Assembly: GCA_002633005.1 (NCBI GenBank)
Contig: NMRA01000216.1
Location: 115,499-179,498, forward strand
Length of the DNA: 64,000 nt
Reading direction: 5' to 3'
Origin: Phoronis australis
Taxonomy: Eukaryota; Phoronida; Phoronidae
Shown: positions 1 to 12,196 of the stretch, piece after piece
Layout of the letters: each line of letters starts with the position of its first letter
How positions within the stretch are numbered: the stretch's first letter is position 1
Position numbers and translations under genes: made by a program
Notes under the pieces: model-generated
Databases searched by the model: none
What the model saw: only the letters and a program-made list of their open reading frames with translations
What the model was told of the DNA's origin: nothing

Positions 1-345
1 CTTCCGTTGGCTAAGGTTTGCACATGCTCTATCTCTGTGTAATGGACCTCCTAAGGCCACTGTGTAGATGTAAACTTGTTTAGTCCAGCCATAATTGTGC
101 CAGCATCGTTCAAAACGATCGATATTTTTAAAAAAATGTACACAAAGCCGTCACTGTTTTTAACAGACTCCTCTCCTAAAAACTGTCAAAAATATTGTTT
201 TTTTCTTTCAATTTCTGATTTCCAAGGAAACGGTAATTTTAGAAAGCATGCCTTAACAATTAATCTTTTCTGTGGGTTTGTACAGTTTTGAACCTGTCCA
301 TAATTATGTACTTTTGCTTAGTAAAAAGACCTGTACAGTTCTATA

Positions 346-494
346 TGTATTGCTGAATGTGACTACAATAGGGCGAGGGGTCAACAGCACTAGTGTGTAT
401 TGCTGAATGTGACTACAATAGGGCGAGGGGTCAACAGCCCTAGTGTGTATTGCTGAATGTGACTACAATAGGGCGAGGGGTCAACAGCACTAGT
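346..494. repeat. Tandem repeat, 50-bp unit, three copies
   Basis: The core TGCTGAATGTGACTACAATA recurs at 351, 401 and 451, giving an exact 50-bp period. Copies two and three differ by about one base (CAGCAC versus CAGCCC), so the array is young. It contains the G-rich word GGGCGAGGGG. No coding or structural role is apparent. Confidence 0.95.
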
Positions 495-2937
495 CTTAGG
501 TTCTCTTAATTCATGTTACTCTCCATCTGTCTGATGGTTTCCTCACAGCTGTTTACTTTCTGCTTTGTTGTACTGGTTTGTTGTTATTGATGTTTTTGGT
601 TATAAATATCTCATTCTTCTTTACTTCTCTTTTGTCATAAAACTTGGTCTTCTTTTTATGAAAGGTACTCTTTCCTTTGTTTGCAAAAATTCAGGACACT
701 ATATGGAATTATAAGGATATTCAATGAAATTAGAAGTTGTCATAAATTACAGTCCTCTATGTATTTGCTTTTTACTTAATTTTTGAGGGGGAAAGCATAT
801 TGTTGGTGCAATGGTCAAAATTGAAAAAATAACTTGAATGTTTTTTGGTAAGGTTATGTGGGACCCTAGAAAGTGTCCAAATTTGGCTAACATCGGGTCT
901 TACAAAACCTTAAATTTCATTTCTTTCGAAAATTAAAGTAGACGTTATGTCGATTGTAAAATTTAATGCTTAATTTGAAAAATAGGTTTTGAATGTTAGT
1001 TTAGAAATTTTAATTAAAACGAAATGGAGAGAGTATCTTTAAATTTTCGTTTCACTTGTTTCTTCATGGTGGTGGCTGTATTGTTATCATTCTGTCATTC
1101 TCTTGCTCAGATCGGCAGTACCACTAATTTCCTACAGGTAACGTATGATTTGTGTAAACGGTCGCACTTGAAAAGTTTGTTTGTTGCACTGCGTTGACTG
1201 TTTTTTTAAATTAATATCTCACTGTTCACTGCTGTGTGTCGCAGGTCAAGAGCGGAGAAAATTGCATTTGAATTGTCATTGTCTGCGTTACTTGTGTGCT
1301 AACTTGCCGATAGTGAGTAGCTGTTGTCAAGCTAGTATTTGTTTGTGGACATGAATACAGTACCGTATGGGCGCGTATTTAGGACCAATGCACCTATATT
1401 CGATATACTGCCTCGTTTTTCAAAGAAATATTTTTTGTCAAGTGTTTTGCTTATACTAGGCACTTGTAGCTAGTAATCTTCTCTTATTTGGATGTTTAGT
1501 GGTGACGTATCTCCCACTAATATGATGCGATTTGGACCCTCAAAAAAGAAGAGAATTACAAGTATTATTTGCAAAAAATTTGCTGGTCTTGCATTTTTTC
1601 CGAGATAGGTAACCACGGCAATTTAGCATTTTGAAATTTTATGTTGTTGTTGAGGCTGGTAATAATTTTTTAAGTTCTTTGCAATTTTTAGTGCTACATA
1701 AATCTGGCCTATTTGTCTCGGTTCAAAACATCAAAATGACATCATTCTAATCAAGCGAATTGGTGCGAGCAGCTATGATTATGGCTTGCGCATTTCATAG
1801 ACTGGATCATTCTTATTTGCTTTTGTCTAGTATTAGTACTTTTTATTTAATTAAGTCCAGTGCAACCTTTTTGCAACCGGTGACTCAAATTTCACTCATT
1901 TTCAGTATTTTGAAAATTTTCTCTGATTAACTAACTAAGTGTTATATATTGTATATGTAAGCACAGCTTCGTATGTAAGGCACACTAACTTATTAAGTAC
2001 AGATATGCAGTAAACTAAGTAACCAGCGTTTCTACCATAAGAACTGCTATGCTCAATAATGTTGCACGACTTGTGCAGTGTTGATGAATAAATGAAACAA
2101 TAAAAACGTTGTATAACTTGATAGATTTCACCCTGGGTTCTGTGACAAAAATAACTTCTGATTAACTCCTCGTTCACGGACCATTCACAATTATCACCAG
2201 TTGCATGTTACAAGTTAGTGTACAAGACGTAGACTTTTTCTGACCTTCCTAATCCCCTGAAAGCCTACAAAAGTGTTGGTACTTTTATAGACCAGTGTTT
2301 AATAATATGTAGTCTGTATGTATACCTCAGTTGATGTTGATGGTGATATTAATTTACATCTGATATGACATCAAAAGCATTATCTGGCTCTCATTCACAC
2401 TCATAAAATGGAGATAATTGCGAATGGTCTCTTATATGACAGTCACCTGTTTGAACACAATGACTAAGCTTATTGAATGTAATAACTCCGTATTGTAACT
2501 ACCCACATACTATTGCACATTCATATTGTCAAGTAATACTTTTCTGGAATTGCATCTGACAGCAATTTTCTTTCAGCTTGCATTGTGGTAATTGTTCACC
2601 TATTTAGCACGTGGCCAACAAATGAACTGTTTTGTTGAATTTCTTCAAGAAAACAAAGATGGAGAAAATTTTAGTCTATAACAATCTTAGTTTGTACTGT
2701 GGTGGTGTCATGAAACAGCATTTGATGAAGTTTTCATTATTTAGCAAACTACGGAAAAGCTTCTTGGAATTAGAGCACAATATGGTGGAACGCTTAAATT
2801 TTATTTCGTCAAAATTTTCAACAAGAGTAAACGAGAAGACAATTTTACTTTTTGAAAACTTTATTTTGTATAGCTGTCATCAGCAAACACACAATAAAAT
2901 TCTGAATTGAGCAATGCAGTGAGCATTAATTTGAAAC

Positions 2938-3045
2938 ATGAAAAAATGACAATTTTGGCAATTATTTTTGTTCAAATTTGAAGAAAGTTTACCGTAATTA
3001 AACTTTGAAAAATGAAAAAATGACAATTTTAGCAATTATTTTTGT
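2938..3045. repeat. Short direct duplication, 74-bp spacing
   Basis: The 34-base block beginning ATGAAAAAATGACAATTTT occurs at 2938 and again at 3012 with one mismatch. This is a local duplication in non-coding DNA. Confidence 0.85.
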
Positions 3046-4238
3046 GCGTAATAAGTGTGTTGCGCTACCGCACTGTGGGGTGAGTTTCCCAATTTCGCTG
3101 ATGGGTAGCGAGGGTTGCATCCATGTCCTTATAAGTTTGACAGTGATAACATGGGCGGGGAGAAAGTTGTCGACTCAATGTCTGCGTTCATCTGATAAGC
3201 TTATGCCATCCAGCAATTTTGTTGTAAACAGCATGCCTGACACTAACCGATATTCAAAAAATATTACTATTTCCAAATGACGTTCAACAAATATCGTGAA
3301 GATTTTTTTATGAAATACCATCACCAAAAAACTTCAAACGGAGAAAAATGGTTTACTTTCAGAGAAATTGAGACTTAACTTTCACTTGTTGGTTCCTTTG
3401 GGTGACTAAGCTCTGACTCGCTTACTGCCAACACAATAGGGTTGTTTGCCAATTTTAATCGAGCCTGATTCTAGATCAGATGGTGATGTTGGAAATTTTA
3501 AGAGTCCAGGGTAATTGACTTTGTGCGTAACGAGAGAACTAGTGAGTGTATTAGCACTTTGTGTTTCTTCGTACAAAATAACAAGTTAGTGTTCTGGTGT
3601 AATTGGCAAAATTATGACTCGGGCATATTGAATGCGCAAAGTTAACCCTTTCGTTCGGAAATGTTTCTTGAAATCAATATGCTGTAGGAACTGCCACAAA
3701 TTATCAAAGCAGATAGTGATTGCAAATTATCTATGGGAGGCAATTAGCCGAATATGGCGAATTTGAAACCCAACCCAGTGCACAGAGCCGCTGAGGTTTC
3801 TTTGATTTCGCGCACATCTCAACTTTGCCTAGTTTTCTGTAATGAAAGTGCTGAGAGGTGGCCTGTTTGTTATGGCTGGAACGTAATCATAGGAGGATAC
3901 CAAAACCGGTTTGATGATGACTCAAGTCATTCAGCACTCTTTGAGTTTCAGTATTTCAGCTAACGAGGTTGGCAAGAGGGCGCTTGTTTTGTTATCTGAG
4001 CTATGTGTTTGTAGCATTCCAATGTATATCAAATTCCAGAAATTTCGTGGGAATCTTTAATTACAGGTCTTACTTACATTAATCTGTTGCATCCCTATGC
4101 AATGAGAATCCTAACAAGTTTTGTATCCCCTATTGGCAGACCTTGAAAAGACATCTGTAAGACTGATTTAGAAAAATTAATATTTAATTGGTGTGGGAGC
4201 AGTATGGCTTGCAGCTTTGTCCCCAACCCTCAAGATGA

Positions 4239-4767
4239 CGCTGATCGGTTTAGCTATTTGAGGCTTGGTGAGGAGAGATTTTTTACTTGTTAGCAGAATT
4301 CTTCCTTGCTTTTAGGAAATCGCTGGAATATCGTGAGCGGTATTAAGTTGTATCAACTCTGAAATTTGCTGCTGTATAATACAAAAAGTAAGCGGTATTT
4401 ATGCAAAAATATAGTTTTAGATCATTGAAAAATTGAAGTATTTGAATTCAAAACCAGGCTAATTTCTATGGTGCTTTCAATAAGTACGCGAGCACCCTTT
4501 TCTATTTCAAACAATAAAGAAAACAGTGTCTTCTGCTTCCGATTTATGAACGGCAGTGAAAACAGTTAAAATCTGCATTTTCTTGTTGAGTCAAATGAAA
4601 GACGCACTGACAAGAATCTTCAAGAACTGGTATTTAAATATTCAGACATTTAAGTGTTTGAAACTTTCTTGTGTCGTTCTTGTCAGCGGTGAACGTCGTC
4701 TACGGCCAATCAGGGCGCAGAAGGGATTGTCTCCTCACCAAGCCTCTTATGGCTTAACCGGTCAGCG
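4239..4767. mobile_element. Foldback/MITE-like element with ~38-bp inverted ends
   Basis: The left arm (4239-4277, starting CGCTGATCGG) matches the reverse complement of 4730-4767, sharing the block AGGCTTGGTGAGGAG. The arms enclose about 450 bp without an open frame, so this looks like a non-autonomous DNA transposon of about 530 bp. The outer limits and target duplication are not clear, so the superfamily is not assigned. Confidence 0.55.
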
Positions 4768-7189
4768 CCTCATTAATAAATTTTCTTTACTGATGTGAAA
4801 TTTTAGAGAATTTTTCCTAGTAAAAATTTACCTGAATAAAACACTGAGATTGTTTCAGGTATTGTTCGTATGGGAACGACGTTAATGTTTCGTGTTGTTG
4901 GTGATTTTGAGACATAGGAACAGTGTGTAAAGTGTTTAATGCTGTGCACTGTATCCTCTCCGTAAATCAAGTAATATGTCGTATACTTGATATGACCCAG
5001 AGTATCTGAGTGTGTGCATTATTTTGTTCATTTTTTGTTTGTTCAAGCTTAGTGTTTTAGTGTTGCTCAATTGAAGCTTTCAAACATATTATTTGACATT
5101 CTACTCATAAGTTTGTCCATCGCAAGTCACACTTTGAGTAGACTTTAAAATTTCCACACCTTGTAATTAGCCTATTTTTGTCGAAGCGAAATTGGTGGTC
5201 TGTTACCGTAGTTTAGATTGTGAGAGACCTTGTTATACAATCATAGTAGACTTAAGTTAGATTCTCTCTAGGAATCAGTTATTTGGTCCCTAAGTTCTCT
5301 GTGTCAAAATCACATTTTGTGAGGCCATGGTACGCATGGTGGGTCACCGCATGCCTCCCAAGGCTCTGACCACTTAATTTCCAACTGACAGTAGTCATCT
5401 TCATTGAGAGATTGATTAATTCTTCTTTATATGGAAATTAATTAGAAAACTTTTGCCTTGGTCTTTCTGCCTTTTGCTCTTTACACTAAACATATCTTTG
5501 ACATTTAATTTGTGAGTATTCTGGCAGTGATTTCTTAGTGCACACTGAGATTTTTGATTTGTTTCATTGACAGAAATCGTGGCAGTTTTCAATTTTGTTT
5601 TGAAGTTCTAAAATGCAGTGTACAACAAAACTGAAAGACAGTTTGGTCAATAACTAATTAATACGTTTTTGTAAATTGTTATTTCTTTGACCATTACTAA
5701 TTCTTTTTATATTTTGTTTGCAACAGTTAATCTTAATGATTAGACCTTAATGGTAGTGCTGACAGTCTGTCGTGTATGCCAAGATGTGGGCGTGTGTTCT
5801 TTTTTTACTGGGTGACCATTAAAGTACAAGTTATTAAAGGCTTCCGTTCCGGTCACGGAATACACCGCCAAATGAATTTTGTGATTTAACCATTCCTGAT
5901 GTGGACTTTACTGTTTTGTGAAAATGTAAAGGATTTTTCCAATTTATTTACAAAACATTCGCATTTTGTTTTGTCTGCACACTTGGTGGAAGCATCTGTT
6001 GTCAGCCACACATTCATGTTTTACGCATGATATTTCTAGCGTGCATAGGTAATCCCGCTGCTGTTATTGGATCTCTGGAATTTAACTTGAAAATGTTTTA
6101 ACATAATATTGTCTTATAGCAGAGGTCTCTGTTTAAAAGTGCTTTTAGAGTATTTAAGCACCCTTGATTTTGTCTTGTTGTTAATTTCCTTTGTTTTCTT
6201 TTGTTCTGCATCTTAATTTCATCCTCATAATAATCTTGTAAACTTATCTAAGTAGCCATAAATCCATGATACAAGCTTTTGATTGAGACTTTCTACCAAT
6301 ATAAAATTGGTCTCAACTTGTTACTTACTCAAATGTCAAATGGTTACTGGTTCTGCAAAGAACCGACAGCTCGTTATTCCTCAACACTATGCTCATCGCA
6401 TAACTTGACTCGCCATCTTGTGGAGCCTCAGGTCTCAAACAATAGTCCATTTTCAGTTCCTTCCAATCCCTGACATCACCTCTAATTATACTAAAACTAT
6501 AACTTTTCATTGATATCAAGTAACTGCATGAAGTTTTCATAAAATTCACAAATATACTAATATGTCGTGTTATTCATGTCTCATGGCACAAATAAAGAAA
6601 CCTCACATTTGGAACATGAGTTTTTGAAACCTAATTACAGCCAATTACAAAAGCATTTTGACGTCAAATAGTATACTGAAAATGATGAAATCACAATTAC
6701 AAAATCTATCTATTACATCAAATTTCAACTGAATCTACTTTCATTTGAATCTGGTCAAAAGAATTTTTGAGACTTGAGAAATTTTGTGATCAATTCCAAC
6801 TTTGTGTCTCACAAAAGTTGGTTTTTGAGATGGAAGGCAGGTTTATAGCCTCTTTGAAGTTTTTGGAATAAATAATTAAATTTCCTGTATGAAAGCTGTG
6901 TCAGTTCCATGTTTTGCGTAACCAAATATAATGCTTTTACCATGGTTTAGTTTGTTTTCATCATTCACATGTATTGCCATCCTGTATCTGTGTTCCAGAA
7001 CTAATTCCATTTTGGGCTTGCAGGGGATGACTAGTCGGCATATTGGCTAAGAATTTTGTGGACGGTTGTAAATCGTTGTTGTTCACACACAATAGGTGCA
7101 TGGCTGAGAAGATAATTTGTTTTATTACCCACTATGGGTTTTGAATAACTCGAAATCCTGTATGGTCCTGATACAAGTGAAGTGTGCTG

Positions 7190-7880
7190 TGTTACTCCTG
7201 ACATGGAGCTTGGTGCTTGACATTATGTACTGTCTGTGACACTTCAATGAGCAACATATCGCATCTGGTGTTATCTGGCTTCACATGAATCTAAAGACGT
7301 GAATTGCTACTGTGAGCCTGTTTCACATGTAACAGTCGTGACATTGTTGTTGAAAATCATCCTAAAGTCTTGTTTCACATGAAACTTTTGATACATGTTG
7401 CTACAGCTCTAGACACGCGGTAATATGTGATGCCAAAGTTCCACGCCATCCTGGAACCCTGTTTCAGATGAAAGTTGTTATGTCTGTTCCTACTCCAGAT
7501 GCTGTGAGCCTGTTTTGCATGTAATATGTAATGTCAGTATTCCACACCATCCTGTAATCTTGTTACACGTGAAACGTGTAATATGTGTTACTCCAGCAGA
7601 TACCTGTGAGCCTGAGGAGATAGTGTGGCTCAGTGGTTAGAGCTCCGGACTCCCTTTTGGGAGACCTGGGTTCAAATCCTGGCTTTACAGGCTGCCAATT
7701 GAGCATTGCACAAAGATGTCTCCTACTCCTCTGAGCTCGTTCTTACTAATGAATGTGTGCAAGAGAGTGAATGAGGACCTGGATATAATGCGAATTCACA
7801 GCGATTTCTGAGGCTGTGCTCATATGTAAATAACAATAAAAAGTCTGTTTCACATGTAACACGTGACGTTGATATTGCAG
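7190..7880. repeat. Degenerate ~100-bp tandem array ending at a splice acceptor
   Basis: A unit of roughly 100 bp recurs. It carries CCTGTTTCACATGTAA, then a CACACCATCCTG-like block, then GTTTCACATGAAAC, then TACTCCAG and TGTGAGCCTG. Copies start near 7318, 7420 (partial), 7508 and 7847, with weaker traces from 7190. A SINE at 7615-7843 splits the last copy. The final copy runs into the acceptor TTGCAG and the first exon bases ACCATTCTGG. The equivalent positions in the intronic copies read CCACACCATCCTG and CCACGCCATCCTG. Confidence 0.7.
7615..7843 (+). mobile_element. tRNA-derived SINE
   Basis: The head is tRNA-like. A pol III A box (TGGCTCAGTGGTTAGAGC, 7626-7643) is followed 25 bp later by a B box (GGTTCAAATCCT, 7669-7680). 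After it come a body of about 150 bp and an A-rich tail, TAAATAACAATAAAAA. A true tRNA is excluded because no acceptor stem closes after the B box. The element interrupts the repeat array, and a 3-4 bp duplication (CCTG on the left, TCTG on the right) may be the target duplication. Confidence 0.85.
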
Positions 7881-7998
7881 ACCATTCTGGGTGACGACCA
7901 GTACATCTTCACCAGACTCAACAAGGTCTATGATGGCATGCCCTCTTCAGCCACACTCAAACACAAGCTCTTCCCGAGGCCTCCGACACCTTTTCATG
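7881..7998 (+). CDS. DNHD1: Dynein heavy chain (DNHD1-like), exon
   Basis: The acceptor is TTGCAG and the donor is CATG|GTACGG. The exon opens in phase 0 and ends one base into a codon. It encodes 39 residues beginning TILGDDQYIFTRL and ending in a proline-rich PRPPTPFH. The split codon completes as glycine with the GT that opens the next exon. The acceptor and first exon bases lie in the last unit of the tandem array just upstream. The exon matches a linker near the last AAA modules of dynein heavy chains less strongly than the later exons do. Confidence 0.65.
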
Positions 7999-9588
7999 GT
8001 ACGGTTAATCATCATACACTAGCAATTTTTGTAAAAATATTATTACTATATCGCTTTCTGACTGACAATTCAGAAATAACGCTTAACATCGTAATGTGGG
8101 CACAGCTAGTATGACTATTTTGTTAGTGCATCAGATGTGTCTCCACAGTCAGTGAGTTTTGTGTTTAAGTCCCTTGAAACGCTGTCTTTGAGAACCATTA
8201 CTTTCACGGCGCATGTTATCTGTTAGAACCCTTTGTTTTGATTCTACGATAGGCAGTGTTATCGATCCTAATTAATATGCGCGATTAATTTAGGTACTGA
8301 ATGTAGTCCATAAATTCATTGTGTATAACCTGTTTGCTAATTACTTGAACAGGAAGTCACATCAATCTCGGAAGATTTTAACTAAGATGAGTGGACTCTC
8401 CAGGGTTGTACCATGTCTGGAGATGAAGCTCACTGGGTTTTTTTTGTAAATTACACTGAAGTTGTTTCAGTGGGAGCTCTGTGTGCCTTTGAAAGCTGGC
8501 TCTGGGTAGCTTCAAGCCAATGATAAAACTATTATTTGTCGACCGATTTCCCTGTTGGAGGCTTTAAAACTGCTATCTCCAGCTACACGTCAAGGACGCC
8601 TTTAATGAAAGGCAAAGTTTCCGGCTTAATCACAGTGAAAACCATGACGTATTCATTAGAAAACCAATATATTCCCCATTTACCAAACATCAAGGGAGTG
8701 GTGGCTAGTGAATTGTATTACTAAGTAATTAGCTAGCTCAAACATTAGTGACCAGGGTGATGTTTGCACAAATGGGGTTTAACAGGAAACAAATTGCAAT
8801 AGTGATAACAATACACCAAATGAAAGGTCGTGAGCTGCTCTATGATATATCAAAAGTTAAAAAAAATCTATTGAGAGGGGGAACAATTAGACTAATACGC
8901 GTAAACAGATTCTTTGAACTCGACCCACTGTTGAACTGAAGTGTGAGCGCATTTCTGACACCCTTTGTATATGATCATTCTGTAGGGACCATTATGCGTA
9001 GATCACATGAACTATATTATTAAGAGTGCACATCCTGCGTCATGTCACGTAGCTCAGTTATTGTTTGTAATGAATCCTTGTATTACGTAACTTAAGGTAT
9101 AGGAAATAATTTTCTAGGAAATCTCGTGTTATTTAATTTTACCTTACATTGTTTCAATCAGTGTGCACTTGTCGTTTATTAACGTTCAGACACGTATTAC
9201 TAATGTCACGGAGAACACTTGGTATCTGAGTAATGCTTTTCACCAAATTATTCCCACCACTAGAAATATGTCTTTCACTGTGCTTTTCATAGAAGTTTGA
9301 TTAAATTTGGGGTTTCATTTGATATGACCTATAGTTTTGCTATATTTTTATTTGATTAGATGGTTCCTTATTTCACTTAGACTAAAGGTCTGATAACATC
9401 AGTGAATTCCCTTTAATGACCAAAACACAGTGGTCCTCTTGACATAGTCAGCTCCAAGAAAAGACTAGCTGGCCACAGGTTTATCACTGGGCTATTTACA
9501 GCTGACTGCACCTGAGGGGGGTAGCATTGGTGTTGTCATGAGTCTTTGCATGCAGTGCTCCTCATTGCATGGTCTCTGTTTCCCCTAG
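7999..9588 (+). other. Intron of the dynein-like gene
   Basis: The intron has a GTACGG donor and a TTTCCCCTAG acceptor with a pyrimidine tract. I see no recognisable repeat or nested gene. Short open frames around 8536-8939 have no family resemblance. Confidence 0.65.
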
Positions 9589-9752
9589 GTGCGCCCCTGG
9601 CCAGTGTGAGCGCCCTCAGTACCAACCCTTATGCCATTTGGAAGGGAGTGTTTGCTTCCGCCAGCTTCGCTGCCATGAAAATGAGAAAGGATGTGGAATT
9701 GTGGGAGATTTGTCATACTGTCATTCCTAAAGTCCCCAAAGCATATAGCAAG
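9589..9752 (+). CDS. DNHD1: Dynein heavy chain (DNHD1-like), exon
   Basis: The acceptor is CCCCTAG and the donor is AGCAAG|GTATGT. With the base carried over from the previous exon it gives 55 codons and ends in phase 0. The peptide runs from GAPLASVSALSTNPYAIW to CHTVIPKVPKAYSK. The NPYAIWKGV block and the PKVPKAYSK end are followed in the next exon by EYV and a GGF-PFN block, the order seen after AAA6 in dynein heavy chains. Confidence 0.75.
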
Positions 9753-10048
9753 GTATGTTAGAGAGACATGGAGACGTGCTCCTCTTGTGTTACCTCTCAC
9801 TCCATAATGGGTCTCATTATTTTAGCGTTTACCTTAATTTGAACATGGTGACAGGATGTGACAACTTTTTGTGGATTGAAGTGTTTGTCAAATCCGTATT
9901 TGTCTCGGTGTATATTTCATCAACCGTCATTTCATCAGAGGGCAGGTTTTAGTTTTGCCATCTCTCAACTACTTGTTATCATAAATCCTGGTTTTCTCAG
10001 TTAGAAAAGTCCATGGTTCCTGATTACAGTCTGTCTTTACCCTTGTAG

Positions 10049-10165
10049 GAGTATGTAACTGAACGTGTGAAGAAAGTGGGGGGTTTCACGCCATTCAACG
10101 TCTTTATCATGAAAGAACTGGAGACCATGTACGCCTTGTTGATCGACATCAAATCTACTCTTCAG
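10049..10165 (+). CDS. DNHD1: Dynein heavy chain (DNHD1-like), exon
   Basis: The exon is bounded by CCTTGTAG and CTTCAG|GTAATT, is 117 bases long, and is phase 0 at both ends. It encodes 39 residues including KKVGGFTPFNVFIMKELE. The GGF...PFNVF...E block is characteristic of the C-terminal region of dynein heavy chains, where a helix-rich segment packs on the motor ring. It ends in DIKSTLQ, where other dyneins continue with a long amphipathic helix, as does the next exon here. Confidence 0.8.
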
Positions 10166-11719
10166 GTAATTAATGTCAAGATCAAAAGATCATCGCCTTA
10201 TCTGGCAATTCAATTGTTTGCATAGCCAAAAAAGCGGCAATGAAAAAATCCATTAATTGCACATGGTTTGTAGTGGAAAAGATTGCAAATTAATTTTTTT
10301 TCTTTTAAGTAGGAAGTAGTGATTTGAGTAATTTCCGTAAGTGCCATAGTTGTTATACTGACTAGAATACATCATGATTAATGGTTGTATTTAGCATTGA
10401 TTGTGAGTGCATGAATGACATTTAATGTACCTTGATAGTCTAAAAGTAGTAATAGTGAAGGTGGCCTAGGTTTGTCTTGATATTAAATTGTTCTCAAAAG
10501 TATGAGGAAGTAAATCACATGAAAATTTTAATTTTGAAAGTAAAATGGTGCTGAAAAGATGAAACACTTGACAACATTTGAGGGAAATTGTCAGAAGAAG
10601 AAAGAATGGAAGGGACATACAGGAGAATGGATTGGGGGGTGTAGTGAAGATGCTCGGTTTTTTTGATTAACTTTGAGTCTGTGATGCTGAAAACTTGAGT
10701 AAGAATAGCATTGAATGAGATTTAAAATGGTAAAAATTTTCACGCTTGCGAGGCACTTTCAGTTCTTGAGTTTTATAGACGTTTTAGTGATTTTGTCGCG
10801 CAAGATCAGATAGTCGAAGTTGGTACTACTTCATAATTTCTTGGGAATTGCACGTTTTATAGAGAACAAGGAACTGGAAAGTGTCCTTCAAAAACACAAT
10901 CTGGGTATCACAGAAGTGGCCATTTTGACAACAGAGGTCAGGCCAGTTGTAAAACTTTCAATTGGGAATATGCCCTGGTGAAAGGTGAAACAAAAAAGAT
11001 CATAGCAATTATTGAACTCTGTTAACTTAGTGAATTACAATAATCTTGGCTGTGTGTGCTCCCAGTAATTGACACGATGTTGGAAGTTACTGGCAGATTT
11101 GTTACAAGCATAAAAATTCAGTAACGGTCTTTAAAGAGGCCTGGAATGCGATAAACAAATCTTGACGAAAGTACCATCTCGCAAATTCTAGTACAGAGTA
11201 ATTCACTTGATATGATAACTTTTTTAATTTTCTTGTAAAATGTTTTATAAATACACGGCGTCAGCTGAGACTTATTTTGTTGGTGGCACAATAAACGCGT
11301 GGGTGATTAGTGTAAGCCTGGAGTAATTAAGTTCATGGTGGATTACATAACTTTGATAATTACAGAGAGATAAGTTAACCCGACTTTTCATGTTATGCTC
11401 TAATTAGCATCCATGGTTATGTTGGCGTTCATTATATATCAGATGGACTCTGCGTTCTGTGTCAACAGAGTCTGAACATAGGTTTGGCAGTTCATGAAGT
11501 CAACGAAAATAGCCGTCGACGCAATATTTTCATGCGTCCCCATACTGTGTAACATCTAGGTCAAGTTGTAATTCTTGAATCTGAGACTGTCGTTGTTGCC
11601 TATTTCTAGAATATGGTATAAGCTCTAACGTTGTATTGTTAGAAGTATTTTAATTTTCACCATCCCAAACTGGTGAATTTCTACCGTGTTTTTCCAGTGT
11701 GGCCATCCTGTATTTTCAG
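10166..11719 (+). other. Intron of the dynein-like gene
   Basis: The intron has a GTAATT donor and a GTATTTTCAG acceptor. An alternative acceptor 20 bases upstream (TTTTTCCAG) would break the frame and the homology. Apart from the MITE fragment starting at 11135, I see nothing in it. Confidence 0.7.
11135..11215 (+). mobile_element. Fragment of the TTAA-flanked AGAGGC MITE family, intronic
   Basis: It begins AGAGGCCTGGAATGCG directly after TTAA (11131-11134). It shares GAAGTACCATCT..GCAAA and ACAGAGTAATT with the element at 45370-45910, and its end resembles that element's inverted terminus. I could not find the other terminus, so the copy looks truncated. Confidence 0.6.
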
Positions 11720-11929
11720 AGCATCAAGGCAAGCGTTGAGGTGAACTCTCTCGGTGACCTTGTCTCTCCTCGCACCGTATCTGCTGCGGACGACCTGTTT
11801 CATATGAGGATTCCCGAGATCTGGCGCCAGATGGCAGGCTTATCAGCACCACCGCAGCAGTGGACCCTAGCCCAGTGGCTGGTGGATTTGGCCAACAGGT
11901 GTCAGCACTTCGAGCGAATACTTGTTCTG
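11720..11929 (+). CDS. DNHD1: Dynein heavy chain (DNHD1-like), exon
   Basis: This 210-base exon is phase 0 at both ends (TATTTTCAG acceptor, TTCTG|GTGAGT donor). It encodes 70 residues from SIKASVEVNSLGDLV to FERILVL. The stretch ADDLFHMRIPEIWRQMAG corresponds to the conserved 'L..A....R.P..W...' segment of dynein C-termini. The following WTLAQWLVDLANRCQHFE matches the 'W..DL..R...F..W' segment that leads into the C-terminal cap. Both order and spacing agree with the family. Confidence 0.88.
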
Positions 11930-12196
11930 GTGAGTTGACTGCACCATGATTGAGTCTTTGGATTTGTTTGTAATGTTACCGATGTGGTGGGCATTTAGTC
12001 ATATTACTATTATAGCATTTATGCTAAAATTGTTATTTTCTGAAACTTCGCAGTTTGCACTTCTTGATTTCGTACAAGTCACCCTTTGATTAGTTTATGT
12101 AACCATGTCTTTTTTGTTAATTCAAGAGTAGGTGAAAATAGTGATGTTGTTTTTGTGTTCTGAGAGACTTTGACACTAGCTATCTCTCTATTCCAG

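Larger units (their letters stand above)
1..7189. other. Probable long intron upstream of the first recognised dynein exon
   Basis: I see no convincing coding exon here. The only hint is an open + frame at bases 2-61 that ends in TAG and could be the tail of an exon. The rest is AT-rich with many stops on both strands. It holds a 50-bp triplication (346-494), a 74-bp-spaced duplication (2938-3045) and a foldback element (4239-4767). Because the first clear exon at 7881 starts in phase 0 after a good acceptor, this stretch is most simply intron of the same gene, though an intergenic part cannot be excluded. Confidence 0.5.

Noticed and set aside
361-494. CRISPR-like array
   Set aside because: Three head-to-tail 50-bp units without unique spacers in a eukaryotic intron; an ordinary minisatellite.
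7621-7690. tRNA gene
   Set aside because: A and B boxes are present but no acceptor stem pairs and the sequence continues into a SINE body with an A-rich tail.
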